Of a stretch of DNA of 64,000 bases, positions 1-8,904 are shown piece by piece (position 1 is the first letter of the stretch; every line of letters starts with the position of its first letter). The notes under the pieces were generated by a model. That model saw only the letters and a program-made list of their open reading frames with translations. It was not told where the DNA came from and searched no databases. The DNA is from Caulochytrium protostelioides (Eukaryota > Chytridiomycota > Caulochytriomycetes > Caulochytriales > Caulochytriaceae). Location: the NCBI GenBank assembly GCA_003615045.1, contig ML014167.1, positions 45,261 to 109,260 on the forward strand. Direction: 5' to 3'. The translations under genes and the position numbers were made by a program.

Positions 1-356
1 TCCTGGACGAGATGCACACGACCGAACGAGCCCGTGCCCAGCGTGCGAATGATCGCGTACGCACTCAGCCGCTTCGGCGGCGACGGCCGCGGGCCCTTGT
101 GCGGCGGTACGGGCGTCGGGCCCGTCGCGGGCGGGGGGACGCTGTGCTGCACGGCCGCGGCAGGCGCAGGCGCAGGCGCAGGCGCATGCCCATGGCTGTG
201 ACTGCTCACGGCGGCCGCGGCGGCTTGCGAGCCCGCGTTCGGCGGCAGCGCGCTCGGCGGCAGCGCCGCGTGATCTGGGGGCACCTGCGCCGGGATATGG
301 TGCGTATGTGGTGGCGACGCGTACGCATGCGGATCCGCAGGCGAGTGGCGCGTGGC

Positions 357-388
<32 letters not shown>

Positions 389-620
389 CCGTCGCCGCGC
401 TGGAGGGGCCGCTCAGCGTGGTCTTGGCCGGCGACGAAGCCGACGGCACGGCGGCGCCCGGTCCGGAGCCGGTGCCGGTGCCGGTGCCGGTGCCGGTGCC
501 GGGCGAAAGGCGCGACGCGCTGCTCGAAGTGGCGGCGCTGGTCGCCGGCGACGACGCGCCCACGGGGGCGGCCGATCTCGCGGCCGTCCCGTCCGCCGCG
601 GCCGGCGCGTGATGGGCCAT
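1..620 (-). CDS. Protein kinase A catalytic subunit, N-terminal part (runs off left edge)
   Basis: The minus-strand frame opens at an ATG at 620-618 and stays open to the window edge, giving about 206 residues. The last residues read RLSAYAIIRTLGTGSFGRVHLVQ-like: the subdomain I glycine-rich loop LGTGSFGRVHLV is the hallmark of cAMP-dependent protein kinase catalytic subunits of fungi and animals. By family knowledge the protein is a Ser/Thr kinase released from its regulatory subunit by cAMP. The first ~180 residues are low-complexity (Ala, Thr, Ser, Pro, a Gly-Thr repeat, an Ala-Pro repeat), a long extension like those of several fungal PKA catalytic subunits. An in-frame stop lies upstream near 830 and no other ATG lies between it and 620, which supports this start. 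The catalytic core lies outside the window, so a close AGC kinase such as an Sch9-like one cannot be wholly excluded, but the loop sequence favours PKA. Confidence 0.8.
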
Positions 621-1644
621 TGGGAGCGGAGGCGGAGACGGCGGCGGTGACACCGGTGGCGGTGCGGGGCCGTGCGGGAGCGCGAAACAGGCAGAGGGAC
701 GGACGCCAGTCCACGCGTCGTTGTCGTCGTGTCGGGAGTCAAGCGCGTCGGGCCGCGCGAAACCCCGGTAAGCAGGCACGATCGGAAGAAATCGCCGGCC
801 TGACTGCAGCAGGGCACAGCGGATCCGATCCTAATGGAGCCCGGAGCGAGCGTGACGAGCAGCAGAGGGGAGCAAGCGCTCAAAAAAAACAGAGAGGACG
901 AGAGAATCGAACCGGCGCTGAAAAAGAAGGCGTCGGACGAATGCGGGCCAGGTCGCAGACCGGTGATGTCAGTGCGTGGAAGAAATCGGGGAAGAGAAGC
1001 AGGAAGCGAGGCGTGCGGAAGCGGGAGGGCGCAGGAGAAGCAAGACCAAGAAACAGGAAGAGAGAGGGAAGAGGGAGGCAGGCCAACCGACACGACCGCG
1101 CCGTGACCTTGACCTGGCGAGATACACGGCGATGCGATACGACGTGACGCGGAAGCAGGGGCGGCACAGAACGGGACGGCACGGGCACCAGGAACCGGCA
1201 GGGCGACGACGATCGTCGCGGCAGTGGCGATCTGATGCAAACACGGTGTTGATGCGTGATGAGGCGTCACGTCACGTTGCGATCTGCTCCGATCCTATCC
1301 CAATGCCGCTCTCCCGAATAAGGGTGGCCGTCGCGTGGCGACGTCGCGTCGCTGCCGTGTCAATACGCGTATGCGATGGGCAGGAGCCACGAGGCGGAAG
1401 CGCGGAACACGCTGCTCAGGAGACGCGGGACCCGATGCAGACGATGAGCCAGTGTCCCCGGCTGTCGAACAATGGCCGACACTCAGCCAGAGACGCGGAC
1501 GCCTGAACAGCGGATGCTCGCTGCACAAAAAACAAGTCGAAAGCGCGGGGCCGAGGGCACGCGAGGCACGAGAGGTCATCAACTTTCGAGGCGTCCGATG
1601 CGACAAGGGCGTGGGTGGGCGAAGGCACAGCGCGTGCGGCCCAG

Positions 1645-1673
1645 GTATGTGTGTGTGTATGTGTGTGTGTGTG
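1645..1673. repeat. TG microsatellite
   Basis: A run of alternating TG with one interrupting TAT is visible directly. It lies in non-coding DNA upstream of the kinase gene. Confidence 0.85.
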
Positions 1674-1807
1674 ATAGACGTATGGCGCTCCTCAGACGAC
1701 CTGGAGGGGTCGATCCGACCTCCCACCGAGGCCCAGACGTCGCACACAGCGGGTGCCAGAACCGGCTCAGATGACGCGCGTTGGTCAGGGAAGCGCAAGG
1801 ATCAACG

Positions 1808-1853
1808 CGAGGCGAGGCGAGGCGAGGCGAGGCGAGGCGATGCAAGGCGAGGC
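1808..1853. repeat. GAGGC pentanucleotide repeat
   Basis: About seven copies of GAGGC/GGCGA follow one another, with decayed copies at the right end. It makes long spurious open frames. Confidence 0.85.
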
Positions 1854-2002
1854 GGCGCTCGCGTCCGCCACGCGCGGCTCGGGGCAGCAACACGCAAGAG
1901 ACGCAAGAGCACCACGACGCCAGCGAGGCGCGCTGGGTGACAACCCCCGGCGGCCCGGATCGGCTGCGAGCGCGCGCGGGGAAGACGGGGAAGCGAGGGC
2001 CG

Positions 2003-2022
2003 AAGCGGCGCGGCGGCGACGG

Positions 2023-2054
<32 letters not shown>

Positions 2055-2098
2055 GCGGCGGCAGCGGCAGCGGCGGCAGCGGCGGCAGCGAGCCGAAG
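2003..2098. repeat. GGC-rich trinucleotide tract
   Basis: An imperfect GGC/CGG repeat with GAC and CAG variants. It encodes poly-Arg, poly-Gly or poly-Pro in different frames, and none of these is supported as protein. Confidence 0.8.
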
Positions 2099-2299
2099 CG
2101 AGCCAAACGCGGCCAGCGATGGCGATGCGGACAGCGTCTCAGGATCTCCGTCTCCGCGCGGTGAGCCAGCCAGAGGGGCGGGAAGCGCGTGCGCGTCCGA
2201 TGGCTCGATGGCAGGCCTTGCTCATGCACGGGTGGCCACGTGCCTTTGCCGCGCCCACAAAACGCCTGAAACGGACGCACGTCGCTTCCCACCAGTGGA

Positions 2300-2990
2300 A
2301 AACGGATCGGCCCCGTGTCAGATCGTCCGTTGTATTTCTTTCGTATTTCCGTCAGGACCACGTGCGGCTGGGCATACACATGCGAACCGGGTTGACCTGC
2401 GTCGGTTCAATCGGGGGAGCACCCCCGGGACGCGCAAGAGATTGACACGGCCGTCGGGTCCCGGGTTTGCACCTTGGTCAGGATCTCATTCGTCTCGGCA
2501 AGCATCTGGGTCGTCCGGAACTTGTCGACCAGGATGGTGCCGAACCGCTGGGCGCACGCCTGGTACGCGCGAGATGTCGAGACGGCGATCTCGCCCTTGC
2601 CCCCAGAGGCAAGCTTGGCCGCGCCATAGGCGACCACCACGGGATACTTCTCCGTGGCGGCCGTGGCGATGCGGTTCAAGAACTGGGCCAACACGCGCTG
2701 CTTGCCACTGTACAGCCGCAAGCGCTGGGGTGCCCAGCATGGCTTTAGGTACTCGGCCCACAGCGGCTTCGAGATGTCCAGCCACACCGTTAGGAAGACA
2801 TGGTGCACCGCCAGCGTCGCTCTCTCGGAGCTAACCCCCGACAGCGGCTGCTGCAGCTCGTGCTGCCATGTTTTTGTTTGCTGATTGGCTATCCGCATGG
2901 CATTGCTGCCTGATCAGCTTCCAGCTGTCGACATAGCTGTCGGACTGAATCATGATCAAAAATATGCTGGTCCTGCCCGAGTCGTCCTGA
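2300..2990 (-). mobile_element. Fanzor1 (TnpB-like nuclease) relic A
   Basis: On the minus strand, frames joined by a small shift give the order of a Fanzor1/TnpB RuvC nuclease. A RuvC-I-like segment near 2986 reads DDSGRTSIF (family form DPGR-D-F). An ELQQPLSGVS helix, a RLRLYSGKQRVLAQF segment, a VVVAYGAAK strand and a RuvC-II-like segment VDKFRTTQMLAETNE follow. The usual catalytic Glu is Lys and the usual Cys pair after TT is missing. The C-terminal RDxNAA part is not recognisable. The segment matches relic B near 35 kb almost base for base over about 280 bases. Fanzors are eukaryotic TnpB homologues that use a guide RNA and ride on DNA transposons. This copy is a decayed fragment. No flanking terminal repeats were recognised. 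Family assignment rests on motifs read by eye. Confidence 0.68.
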
Positions 2991-4331
2991 TGATGCAGTC
3001 TATACTGACTTGCATTATCATTCTGATGATGCAATGATCCAGTGCTCAGCCAAGCTGTCTTTGGAGAGGCTATGGTCATGGGGCCAGCCGCCTTGACAGG
3101 CGTGTCGCCCTCGTGCCATCAAGGGCGAAGGTGATGTCCGCCGCCCTCGCAAGAATTCGTCCCAACACCTGAGACGATGCGATCCGCTCGCTGTGCCAGT
3201 ATGAAACTGAGATGTTATTCGTCCCGCCAATCAAAGATTGTTTTGGCAATCAGGACTCGCATTCGCGCATTCGGTATATCATCATGGGCCGCTCGAGTCT
3301 GAGCGGAATACCGGCGTTCAGCCGCATCATGTCATTAGGTAGACCATGTTTATCCGAAGAAATGTCGTCAGCCGTCGGCGCTCCATGCCTAGGCACTTGA
3401 TGTCGGTGAAACCCCGACGGAAGTAGCCAAAGCATGTGGCTATCAGCTATCGAATATCTATCGACGCACGAGACCGGGCAGGGCCGGCCGCCATCCCCGT
3501 AACAGCTTGCCCAGGGGTGGGTGGCGTCTTTGCCCTGGAAGGCGCAACGAATCCCCATCGGCGACATCCTTTTCGCAAGATGCAGGCGGCGCAAGTGGCC
3601 CTGATCTATCTGCAGCCTATGGCCTATCTGCAGCCTGTCGATGAAGAACCGCACCACGACTGTGACTCGGTAAGAAGATCGAGTTCCCTTCTTGGGTCCG
3701 ACCGGGCAACCTCGATCGATAATAATTATGGATAACAATGGCTCATTCTCTGGAACAGACGACTTTGGAGCCCCGTCTATATAAAGAATCGGCAGAAAAA
3801 AAACGCCACCAGGATTTCAGTGTACTGACGATCTCCTCGATCGAAATGGCGGAGCTCAATAATTGGCGTAACTTCTGTTTTTGCCCCGTCTGGGCACCCG
3901 TTGGGACCATTCGGCACGGGGGGCGGGGAGGTCGGGCTTTTCGCCATTTCACGTAAAGACATCAAGATATGTTGAGCAAGATTCATGCTCAAACATATAT
4001 AAGCAGCGAAGAGGTATTGGAGTCGGCATAAGCACGATAGGTACCCTGATGCTTGCTACATCCTCGGCTCTGTTGGCATGCTGGTGGCGACTCGTAGGTG
4101 CAGACGGCTCATGGCATGCGTACAGGGCATTCGCTGAATGACTGCTGACCGTACAGTTCTCATCCTCACCGTCCTTTTGCACCTGACATTCATGCCTGCG
4201 CATACCGGCATTGTCGCTCCCACTTGACATTGGTTCTTCATTTACATTGGTTCTTTTACCACATCGTTTCTTGCTTTCGTACAAAGCGCATAGATCCCGA
4301 TCGCAACTTCTATCCGACGTCATCTTGAGCC
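2991..4331. other. Lower-GC intergenic DNA upstream of the secreted protein gene
   Basis: Composition drops visibly relative to the flanking GC-rich DNA. Short open frames on both strands match nothing recognised. It probably contains the promoter of the gene that starts at 4332, with a TATA element near 3996. Confidence 0.5.
3996..4003 (+). promoter_or_regulatory. TATA-box candidate for the secreted protein gene
   Basis: TATATAAG lies about 330 bases upstream of the ATG at 4332. A second, weaker match (TATATAAAG) is near 3777. Placement is plausible for a gene with a 5' UTR of about 300 bases, but there is no transcript evidence. Confidence 0.35.
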
Positions 4332-5591
4332 ATGCCACGTGGTCGTCTAACCGCATCCTGGAAATGGATCGTTCCAGTTCTCATGGTCGTGCTCACGCTT
4401 GATCAGGCATGGGCACGCGCCTGGAAAAGTGAGAAAGATTTTATGACAGATCTTGACATGCCGAGGCCTGACCATGTCGAACGGGAAATTTTCGGAACAT
4501 CCCAACAATATTCTGAGAGTTACTACTGCCCCGTCACCGACATTTGCAAAGGCAAAAACCAAGTTTTGAAAGTGAAGGTCTATATCATTGAACCGTGGCA
4601 GTTCCTCACCACGTGTGTATGTGACGGTAAAGTGGAGAAGAACTTCGACCTCGTGTCGCACTTGCAGTCTGTACCTCGTTATCTTTTGTCGAGTGTAACA
4701 GCCTTTCGCATCAATGATGTCATGGACAAAAAAGAATCGCCGAAAGTCAATTCGAGCAACGGTGTTGTCGACATTCATCCAGACCATGCTAAAAGCGGCA
4801 CCATGTATACCGTGGGTGCTGCATTGGCCTCACTCAAAATGGGCCGATTACCCGAGTCGAAGTTCAACACTTTCAAGGCAGCGAAAGATACGCAAGAGCA
4901 ATCTTTGGACGTTGACACGTGTTATACCACAGATAACGCCAAAGACGACATAGAACGTCGATTTGCTGAGATGGCTGCTGTGTACGATCGGGTGAGACAA
5001 GACAACTGGTATGCACACGATTTAAACTTAGCGTGCTTGATGAGACAGCTGATAGCAATGCATGCAGCCATTGGAAATGCTGACGGATTGCCACTCAAGC
5101 CTTTTTACCCTGTATTCCTGTATCCGGACTACAACAAGAAGGACACCGATAAGTTCAGAATCCGCCAGAGCCAGAATCCCGCCGAAGCCTATATGCGCAT
5201 TGATAACATGCCCTGTGTTGACCGTGACTTCAGCTTCCAATTTGGTCAACAGATTACCGCAAAGAAGGTTAAATACCAACGAGGTGAATTCAAGTATCCG
5301 TATGAGTCCGCTCCCGGCGCACCTAAGAAAAACGTGTTCTACCCGACAAGAACACCCCCCAAGGACCAGAAAGATACTCAGCCCGTTGAGATCAAAGAGA
5401 CCAAGCTGAAGGACGATGAACTAGGAATCGCTATGACATACAACTTCCAGACGCAATATTATCCCGTGCGCGACTTTAAGGATCCGCTGGTATTTAAATT
5501 CCGTCTGAAAAAAGCAAATGATCCCAGCTTAAAAGTGATAACTTACCCTCAAGCGGCATGTGCAGCAGGTCCTTTCCAACTGGTAGGATAG
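4332..5591 (+). CDS. Secreted Cys-rich protein, unknown family (paralogue 1)
   Basis: A 419-residue protein begins with a clear signal peptide: basic residues, then WIVPVLMVVLTLDQAWARA with a likely cleavage after Ala. The mature part holds eight cysteines, in the segments CPVTDIC, CVCDGK, DTCYT, LACLM, MPCVD and AACAAG. The same eight occur in the same order in the minus-strand protein at 11524-12855, along with shared features such as a CVCD motif and an N-L-x-C helix. The two are therefore divergent paralogues. There is no HExxH, no obvious catalytic triad, no C-terminal hydrophobic GPI or membrane segment, and no family I recognise. It sits in DNA of lower GC than its neighbours. Function is unknown; a secreted or wall-associated protein is the simplest reading. 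The ATG at 4332 is chosen because it directly precedes the signal peptide. Confidence 0.8.
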   Translation: MPRGRLTASWKWIVPVLMVVLTLDQAWARAWKSEKDFMTDLDMPRPDHVEREIFGTSQQYSESYYCPVTDICKGKNQVLKVKVYIIEPWQFLTTCVCDGKVEKNFDLVSHLQSVPRYLLSSVTAFRINDVMDKKESPKVNSSNGVVDIHPDHAKSGTMYTVGAALASLKMGRLPESKFNTFKAAKDTQEQSLDVDTCYTTDNAKDDIERRFAEMAAVYDRVRQDNWYAHDLNLACLMRQLIAMHAAIGNADGLPLKPFYPVFLYPDYNKKDTDKFRIRQSQNPAEAYMRIDNMPCVDRDFSFQFGQQITAKKVKYQRGEFKYPYESAPGAPKKNVFYPTRTPPKDQKDTQPVEIKETKLKDDELGIAMTYNFQTQYYPVRDFKDPLVFKFRLKKANDPSLKVITYPQAACAAGPFQLVG

Positions 5592-6546
5592 GACTGATAG
5601 TACTAGTTGCAAATGACTGTTCATCTTTTAGCCCCTCCAGATAACTATCTATATCTGTCGTGTCGATTCATCCTATTCAACGTATTTTCAATAAGTTTTA
5701 TTTGTCAAAAATCTGCATCGCACAGCAGATCACTCGTGAATTGAGAGAAAGGGTCACATCCTGGCTCCAGGAAGGCAGTCGGACTCGACCTAATTATTGT
5801 GAGTGCTGGCTGGTGCGGGTCAAGGGTAGAATGATACGCTTCGCCAAAGTGAGGGTATCATCGCTTGTCGTGGAGGTAAGCCCTCGCAGCAAATGTGGTT
5901 CTGGACGAATTACGCTTAGCGTTAGCGCGTCCGAATCGCATCTGAAACGTGTGACGGCCGGCTCCCTGTTCAGCTGCGCGGGTCGGCGAAAATCCCGTGA
6001 CCGCGTGGAGCGCCACTCATCCCCAAGCCACAGTGGGTCCAACACAGGGTCCCGTCACCGCTGCGCCCAAGTCCGCCACCGCCACCGCTGCTGCTACGGC
6101 CGCCACGGCCACGCCAGCCGCCAGGGCCTCCTCACAGGCCCGTCCTTCACCGCCATCGTGACGGTCACGTGGCAAGATGCGAAGCCGCCAGCGACAGCGA
6201 CGAAGACCACGACTGTGCTTACGCTGAGCAGCCCGTGCCGGTCTTGACTTTTCCCTTGCCATTGGACGCACCGGTCGGGGCAACCGACGCCGTCCGATCG
6301 TCCGTCCGCCGTGCTTTCCGGGACTACGGGATTAACATGGCCGTGTGGTCGAGGCCAGTGATCACAGGTTCGCTAGGATCTGCTTTCCCTTCCGCCTCTT
6401 CTTTCCAGTCGTGCGCGGGGTCTTTCGCTTACGCTACTGGACAGCTCCATCGCCATCACCGTCGCTGTCCCTATCGCCGTTGTACGCGACGCCAGCGACG
6501 CCCCCGCTGCGCTAGCTTCGTCACGCCGCAACCTCGCTCAGATCAG
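5592..6546. other. Intergenic region between the secreted gene and RAD52
   Basis: An open frame continues in frame upstream of RAD52 from 6169, but its sequence resembles no RAD52 N-terminus and looks like translated 5' UTR. Nothing else is recognised. GC rises back to the local level from about 6000. Confidence 0.45.
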
Positions 6547-7677
6547 ATGGAGCCCATCGCGATGCAAAATAGCGCTAAGCCTGCGCCCATCGTCATGGCC
6601 GGAGGCGGCGGCGGCAGCGGCAGCGACGACGATGCGACGATGCTGGTGCCGCCGACAGGGCGGCACGATGCTCGTAGCCCCGTGCCGCCGGGACCGTTCG
6701 GCGCACAACCATACTCGGAAGCCGAACGCGCGGCGTTGGATGCCAAGCTGGACCAGTACCTTGGCCCAGAGTATCATTCTCTGCGCGCGTCGGGCGGCGC
6801 TGGTTCGGTCCACTATCTCGAAGGCTGGCAGGCGATTCAGCTCGCCAATGAGGTTTTTGGGGCGACCGGGTGGTCTTGTCAGATCCTGGATGCTCGTTTT
6901 GACTACCGCGAGCAGCGCGAGGGTCGCGTCAACGCTGGATTTTCGGTCCACCTCCGTATCACGCTCCGCGATGGGACCTTCCGCGAGGACTTCGGGTACG
7001 GCCAGATCGAAAACGCGCGTTCGCAGGGCGCTGCATATGCCAAGATCCGCAAGGAAGCAACCACGGACGCCATGAAGCGCGCGCTGCGGCAGTTCGGCCA
7101 GGTCCTCGGCAACTGCATCTACGACAAAGCATACGTCAAGGCGATCGGCGCCATTCGGCCCGCGCCGTACCCGCGGCTTCCCGTTGCAGCGCTGAAGCGG
7201 CCGCTCTGGGCTGCGCCCTTCGCGCGCAATCAAGCCCAGCTAGCCGCGCGCATGGCTGCGCAGGCTCAGGCGCAGATTGATGGCAGCAACAACGAGCCGG
7301 TCATAATCACGACTGCTAATCCGAATCCGAATCGCAGTGGGGCTGCGCATGTCGGCCACCGTGTTGCCGTGAATCCGGGTGGGGCACCAAGCACGGAGAG
7401 GAGGGCGGACGGCACACTGGTCGTCCAAGCGCCGCCTCCGACGCGGACTATTGTATCAAGCTCGGCCGCTGGAACTGGATCCGCATCCGGGTTAGGGTTC
7501 AGGGATACTGTTTCCGGCGGCCCCCTACCTCACTTTATGCCTCACCGAGCCGATTCAATTACCAGCATTCATAGCGCTGACGCAGAGGACGTCAAAGCGC
7601 TCGGGCCTCAGGGCGGGCTAAGCAGCGACAAAGAGGCCATGCCATCCCATCCCGGTCCGATCAACGTGTCTCATCAG

Positions 7678-7712
<35 letters not shown>

Positions 7713-7857
7713 TCAACAGCAGCAACACCATCGTCTCCTACAGACACATTCTATGCCACCTGAAGGACTTAATCAGCCGCAACACATACAGAAACCGCCT
7801 CACCAACAACCACAGCCTCAGCCTCAGCAGCAGCAGCAGCAGCAGCAGCAAATGCCA

Positions 7858-7898
<41 letters not shown>

Positions 7899-8844
7899 GC
7901 CAACCCGTCCTCATGGACCTCCGGGAAGGCTGCCGCATGTGATGGCCAGCGGATCCTTTCCGCCGTCCTCTGGCCCATCCGGCCCGCCTAACGGCCAGGA
8001 GCCCATGGGACGATTGGTGGATCGTGCCGTCTTCAACATAGGGCCGCGCCCCGTCGGCTCGAACAGGGCTCTTACGGCCCGTCCGTTATCATCGTCGTCA
8101 GCAGCGGCGCCGTCGTCCGGATATCGTTCCATGCAGACGATGCCTCCGCAGAGCAGGCCTGCGCCCATGGGTCCCTCGGGGACGATGTCCTCAGGGCTCG
8201 CCGCGTCGTCCTCGATGCCGACAACGACGTCGGTTCGTCCCGTCGGGCCCGGAATGCCGATGGGAAATAATGACGGCAGCAGCAGCAACAGCAGCAGCAG
8301 CACCGTCAACGGCGGCACGCGGCCGGGGCTAGGACCTGTGAAGTCAGGAATTGCCGCGGCTCCGGGTTCCGCCCCGGGTTATGCGATGCCGACCGGCATG
8401 CAGCATGGCATAAATACCGGAATGCGCCCCGCGCCCTCAGGTCCTTTGCCAGGCAAAGCACAACAGTTCACGCGACCGGCGTCATCCGGCCAGGGCCAGG
8501 GTCAGGGCCAGGGGCACGGTCATGGCAACGGCAACGGTGGAAGCGGCCCCGGTCCCATAGCGAGGGACGTGCCCGTAAGAACAGTCGAGCACAAGAACAG
8601 TGGCTACCCAGGGCCGGCTATCGGCGCAGCGCGCCCTGGCGCGGCGATGGGCTCGACGGGCACTGGGTCTGGTCCCGGATTCGGATCATCCGGTGGTCAC
8701 GCGCCGCTTTACCCTGGCCCGGCCTCTGCGCCGGCGCCCGTGGCGCCGATGGCTGGTCCCCACCACGCACCGGGGCATGCCGCGGCCGCGGCGACGCCGG
8801 GCGACACTCCTGGTGCCAGTTTAAAACGTCCGCGCCCGACCTAA
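6547..8844 (+). CDS. RAD52: RAD52 homologous-recombination mediator
   Basis: A 765-residue protein. Residues about 48-220 are a complete RAD52 strand-annealing domain: PYSEAERAALDAKL at its start, then HYLEGWQAIQLANEVFG, FREDFGYGQIENARSQGAA, YAKIRKEATTDAMKRALRQ and FGQVLGNCIYDKAYV. In the family this domain forms a ring that binds single-stranded DNA, loads RAD51 and anneals strands in the nucleus. The remaining ~540 residues are disordered: glutamine tracts at about residues 376-455, Ser/Pro/Gly-rich stretches and a short Gln-Gly repeat. Yeast Rad52 is about 471 residues, so this tail is long. The start at 6547 (MEPIAMQ) is preferred over the upstream in-frame 6169 because the extra residues show no family similarity; a start at 6562 is also possible. 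The gene converges on the BCS1-like gene, with only 60 bases between the stop codons. Confidence 0.95.
7675..7905 (+). repeat. CAG/CAA tracts encoding poly-Gln in RAD52
   Basis: Three clusters of CAG and CAA codons with a few His and Pro interruptions are visible. They encode runs of about 10-16 glutamines. Mixed CAG/CAA use suggests selection at the protein level rather than recent slippage alone. Confidence 0.9.
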
Positions 8845-8904
8845 GCGCCTTCGGTCGTCTTCGGTCTTCCGTCGCATCGATCGCAACGAGTCGTTAGTGT
8901 TAAT

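Larger units (their letters stand above)
621..2295. other. GC-rich non-coding stretch upstream of the PKA gene
   Basis: No conserved protein is seen here in any frame. It should hold the promoter and 5' UTR of the minus-strand kinase gene. Long open frames on both strands are explained by high GC and simple repeats. It includes a TG microsatellite (about 1645-1673), GAGGC pentamer repeats (about 1808-1853) and a GGC/CGG tract (about 2003-2098). Confidence 0.5.

Noticed and set aside
413-1270. Minus-strand open frame of 285 codons
   Set aside because: It is in a different frame from the PKA gene and overlaps its 5' end; its C-terminal part is a shadow of the Ala/Pro-rich coding repeats.
6169-6546. 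Extended N-terminus for RAD52
   Set aside because: In frame and open, but the residues show no RAD52 similarity and a good ATG lies just before the Gly-rich leader of the domain.
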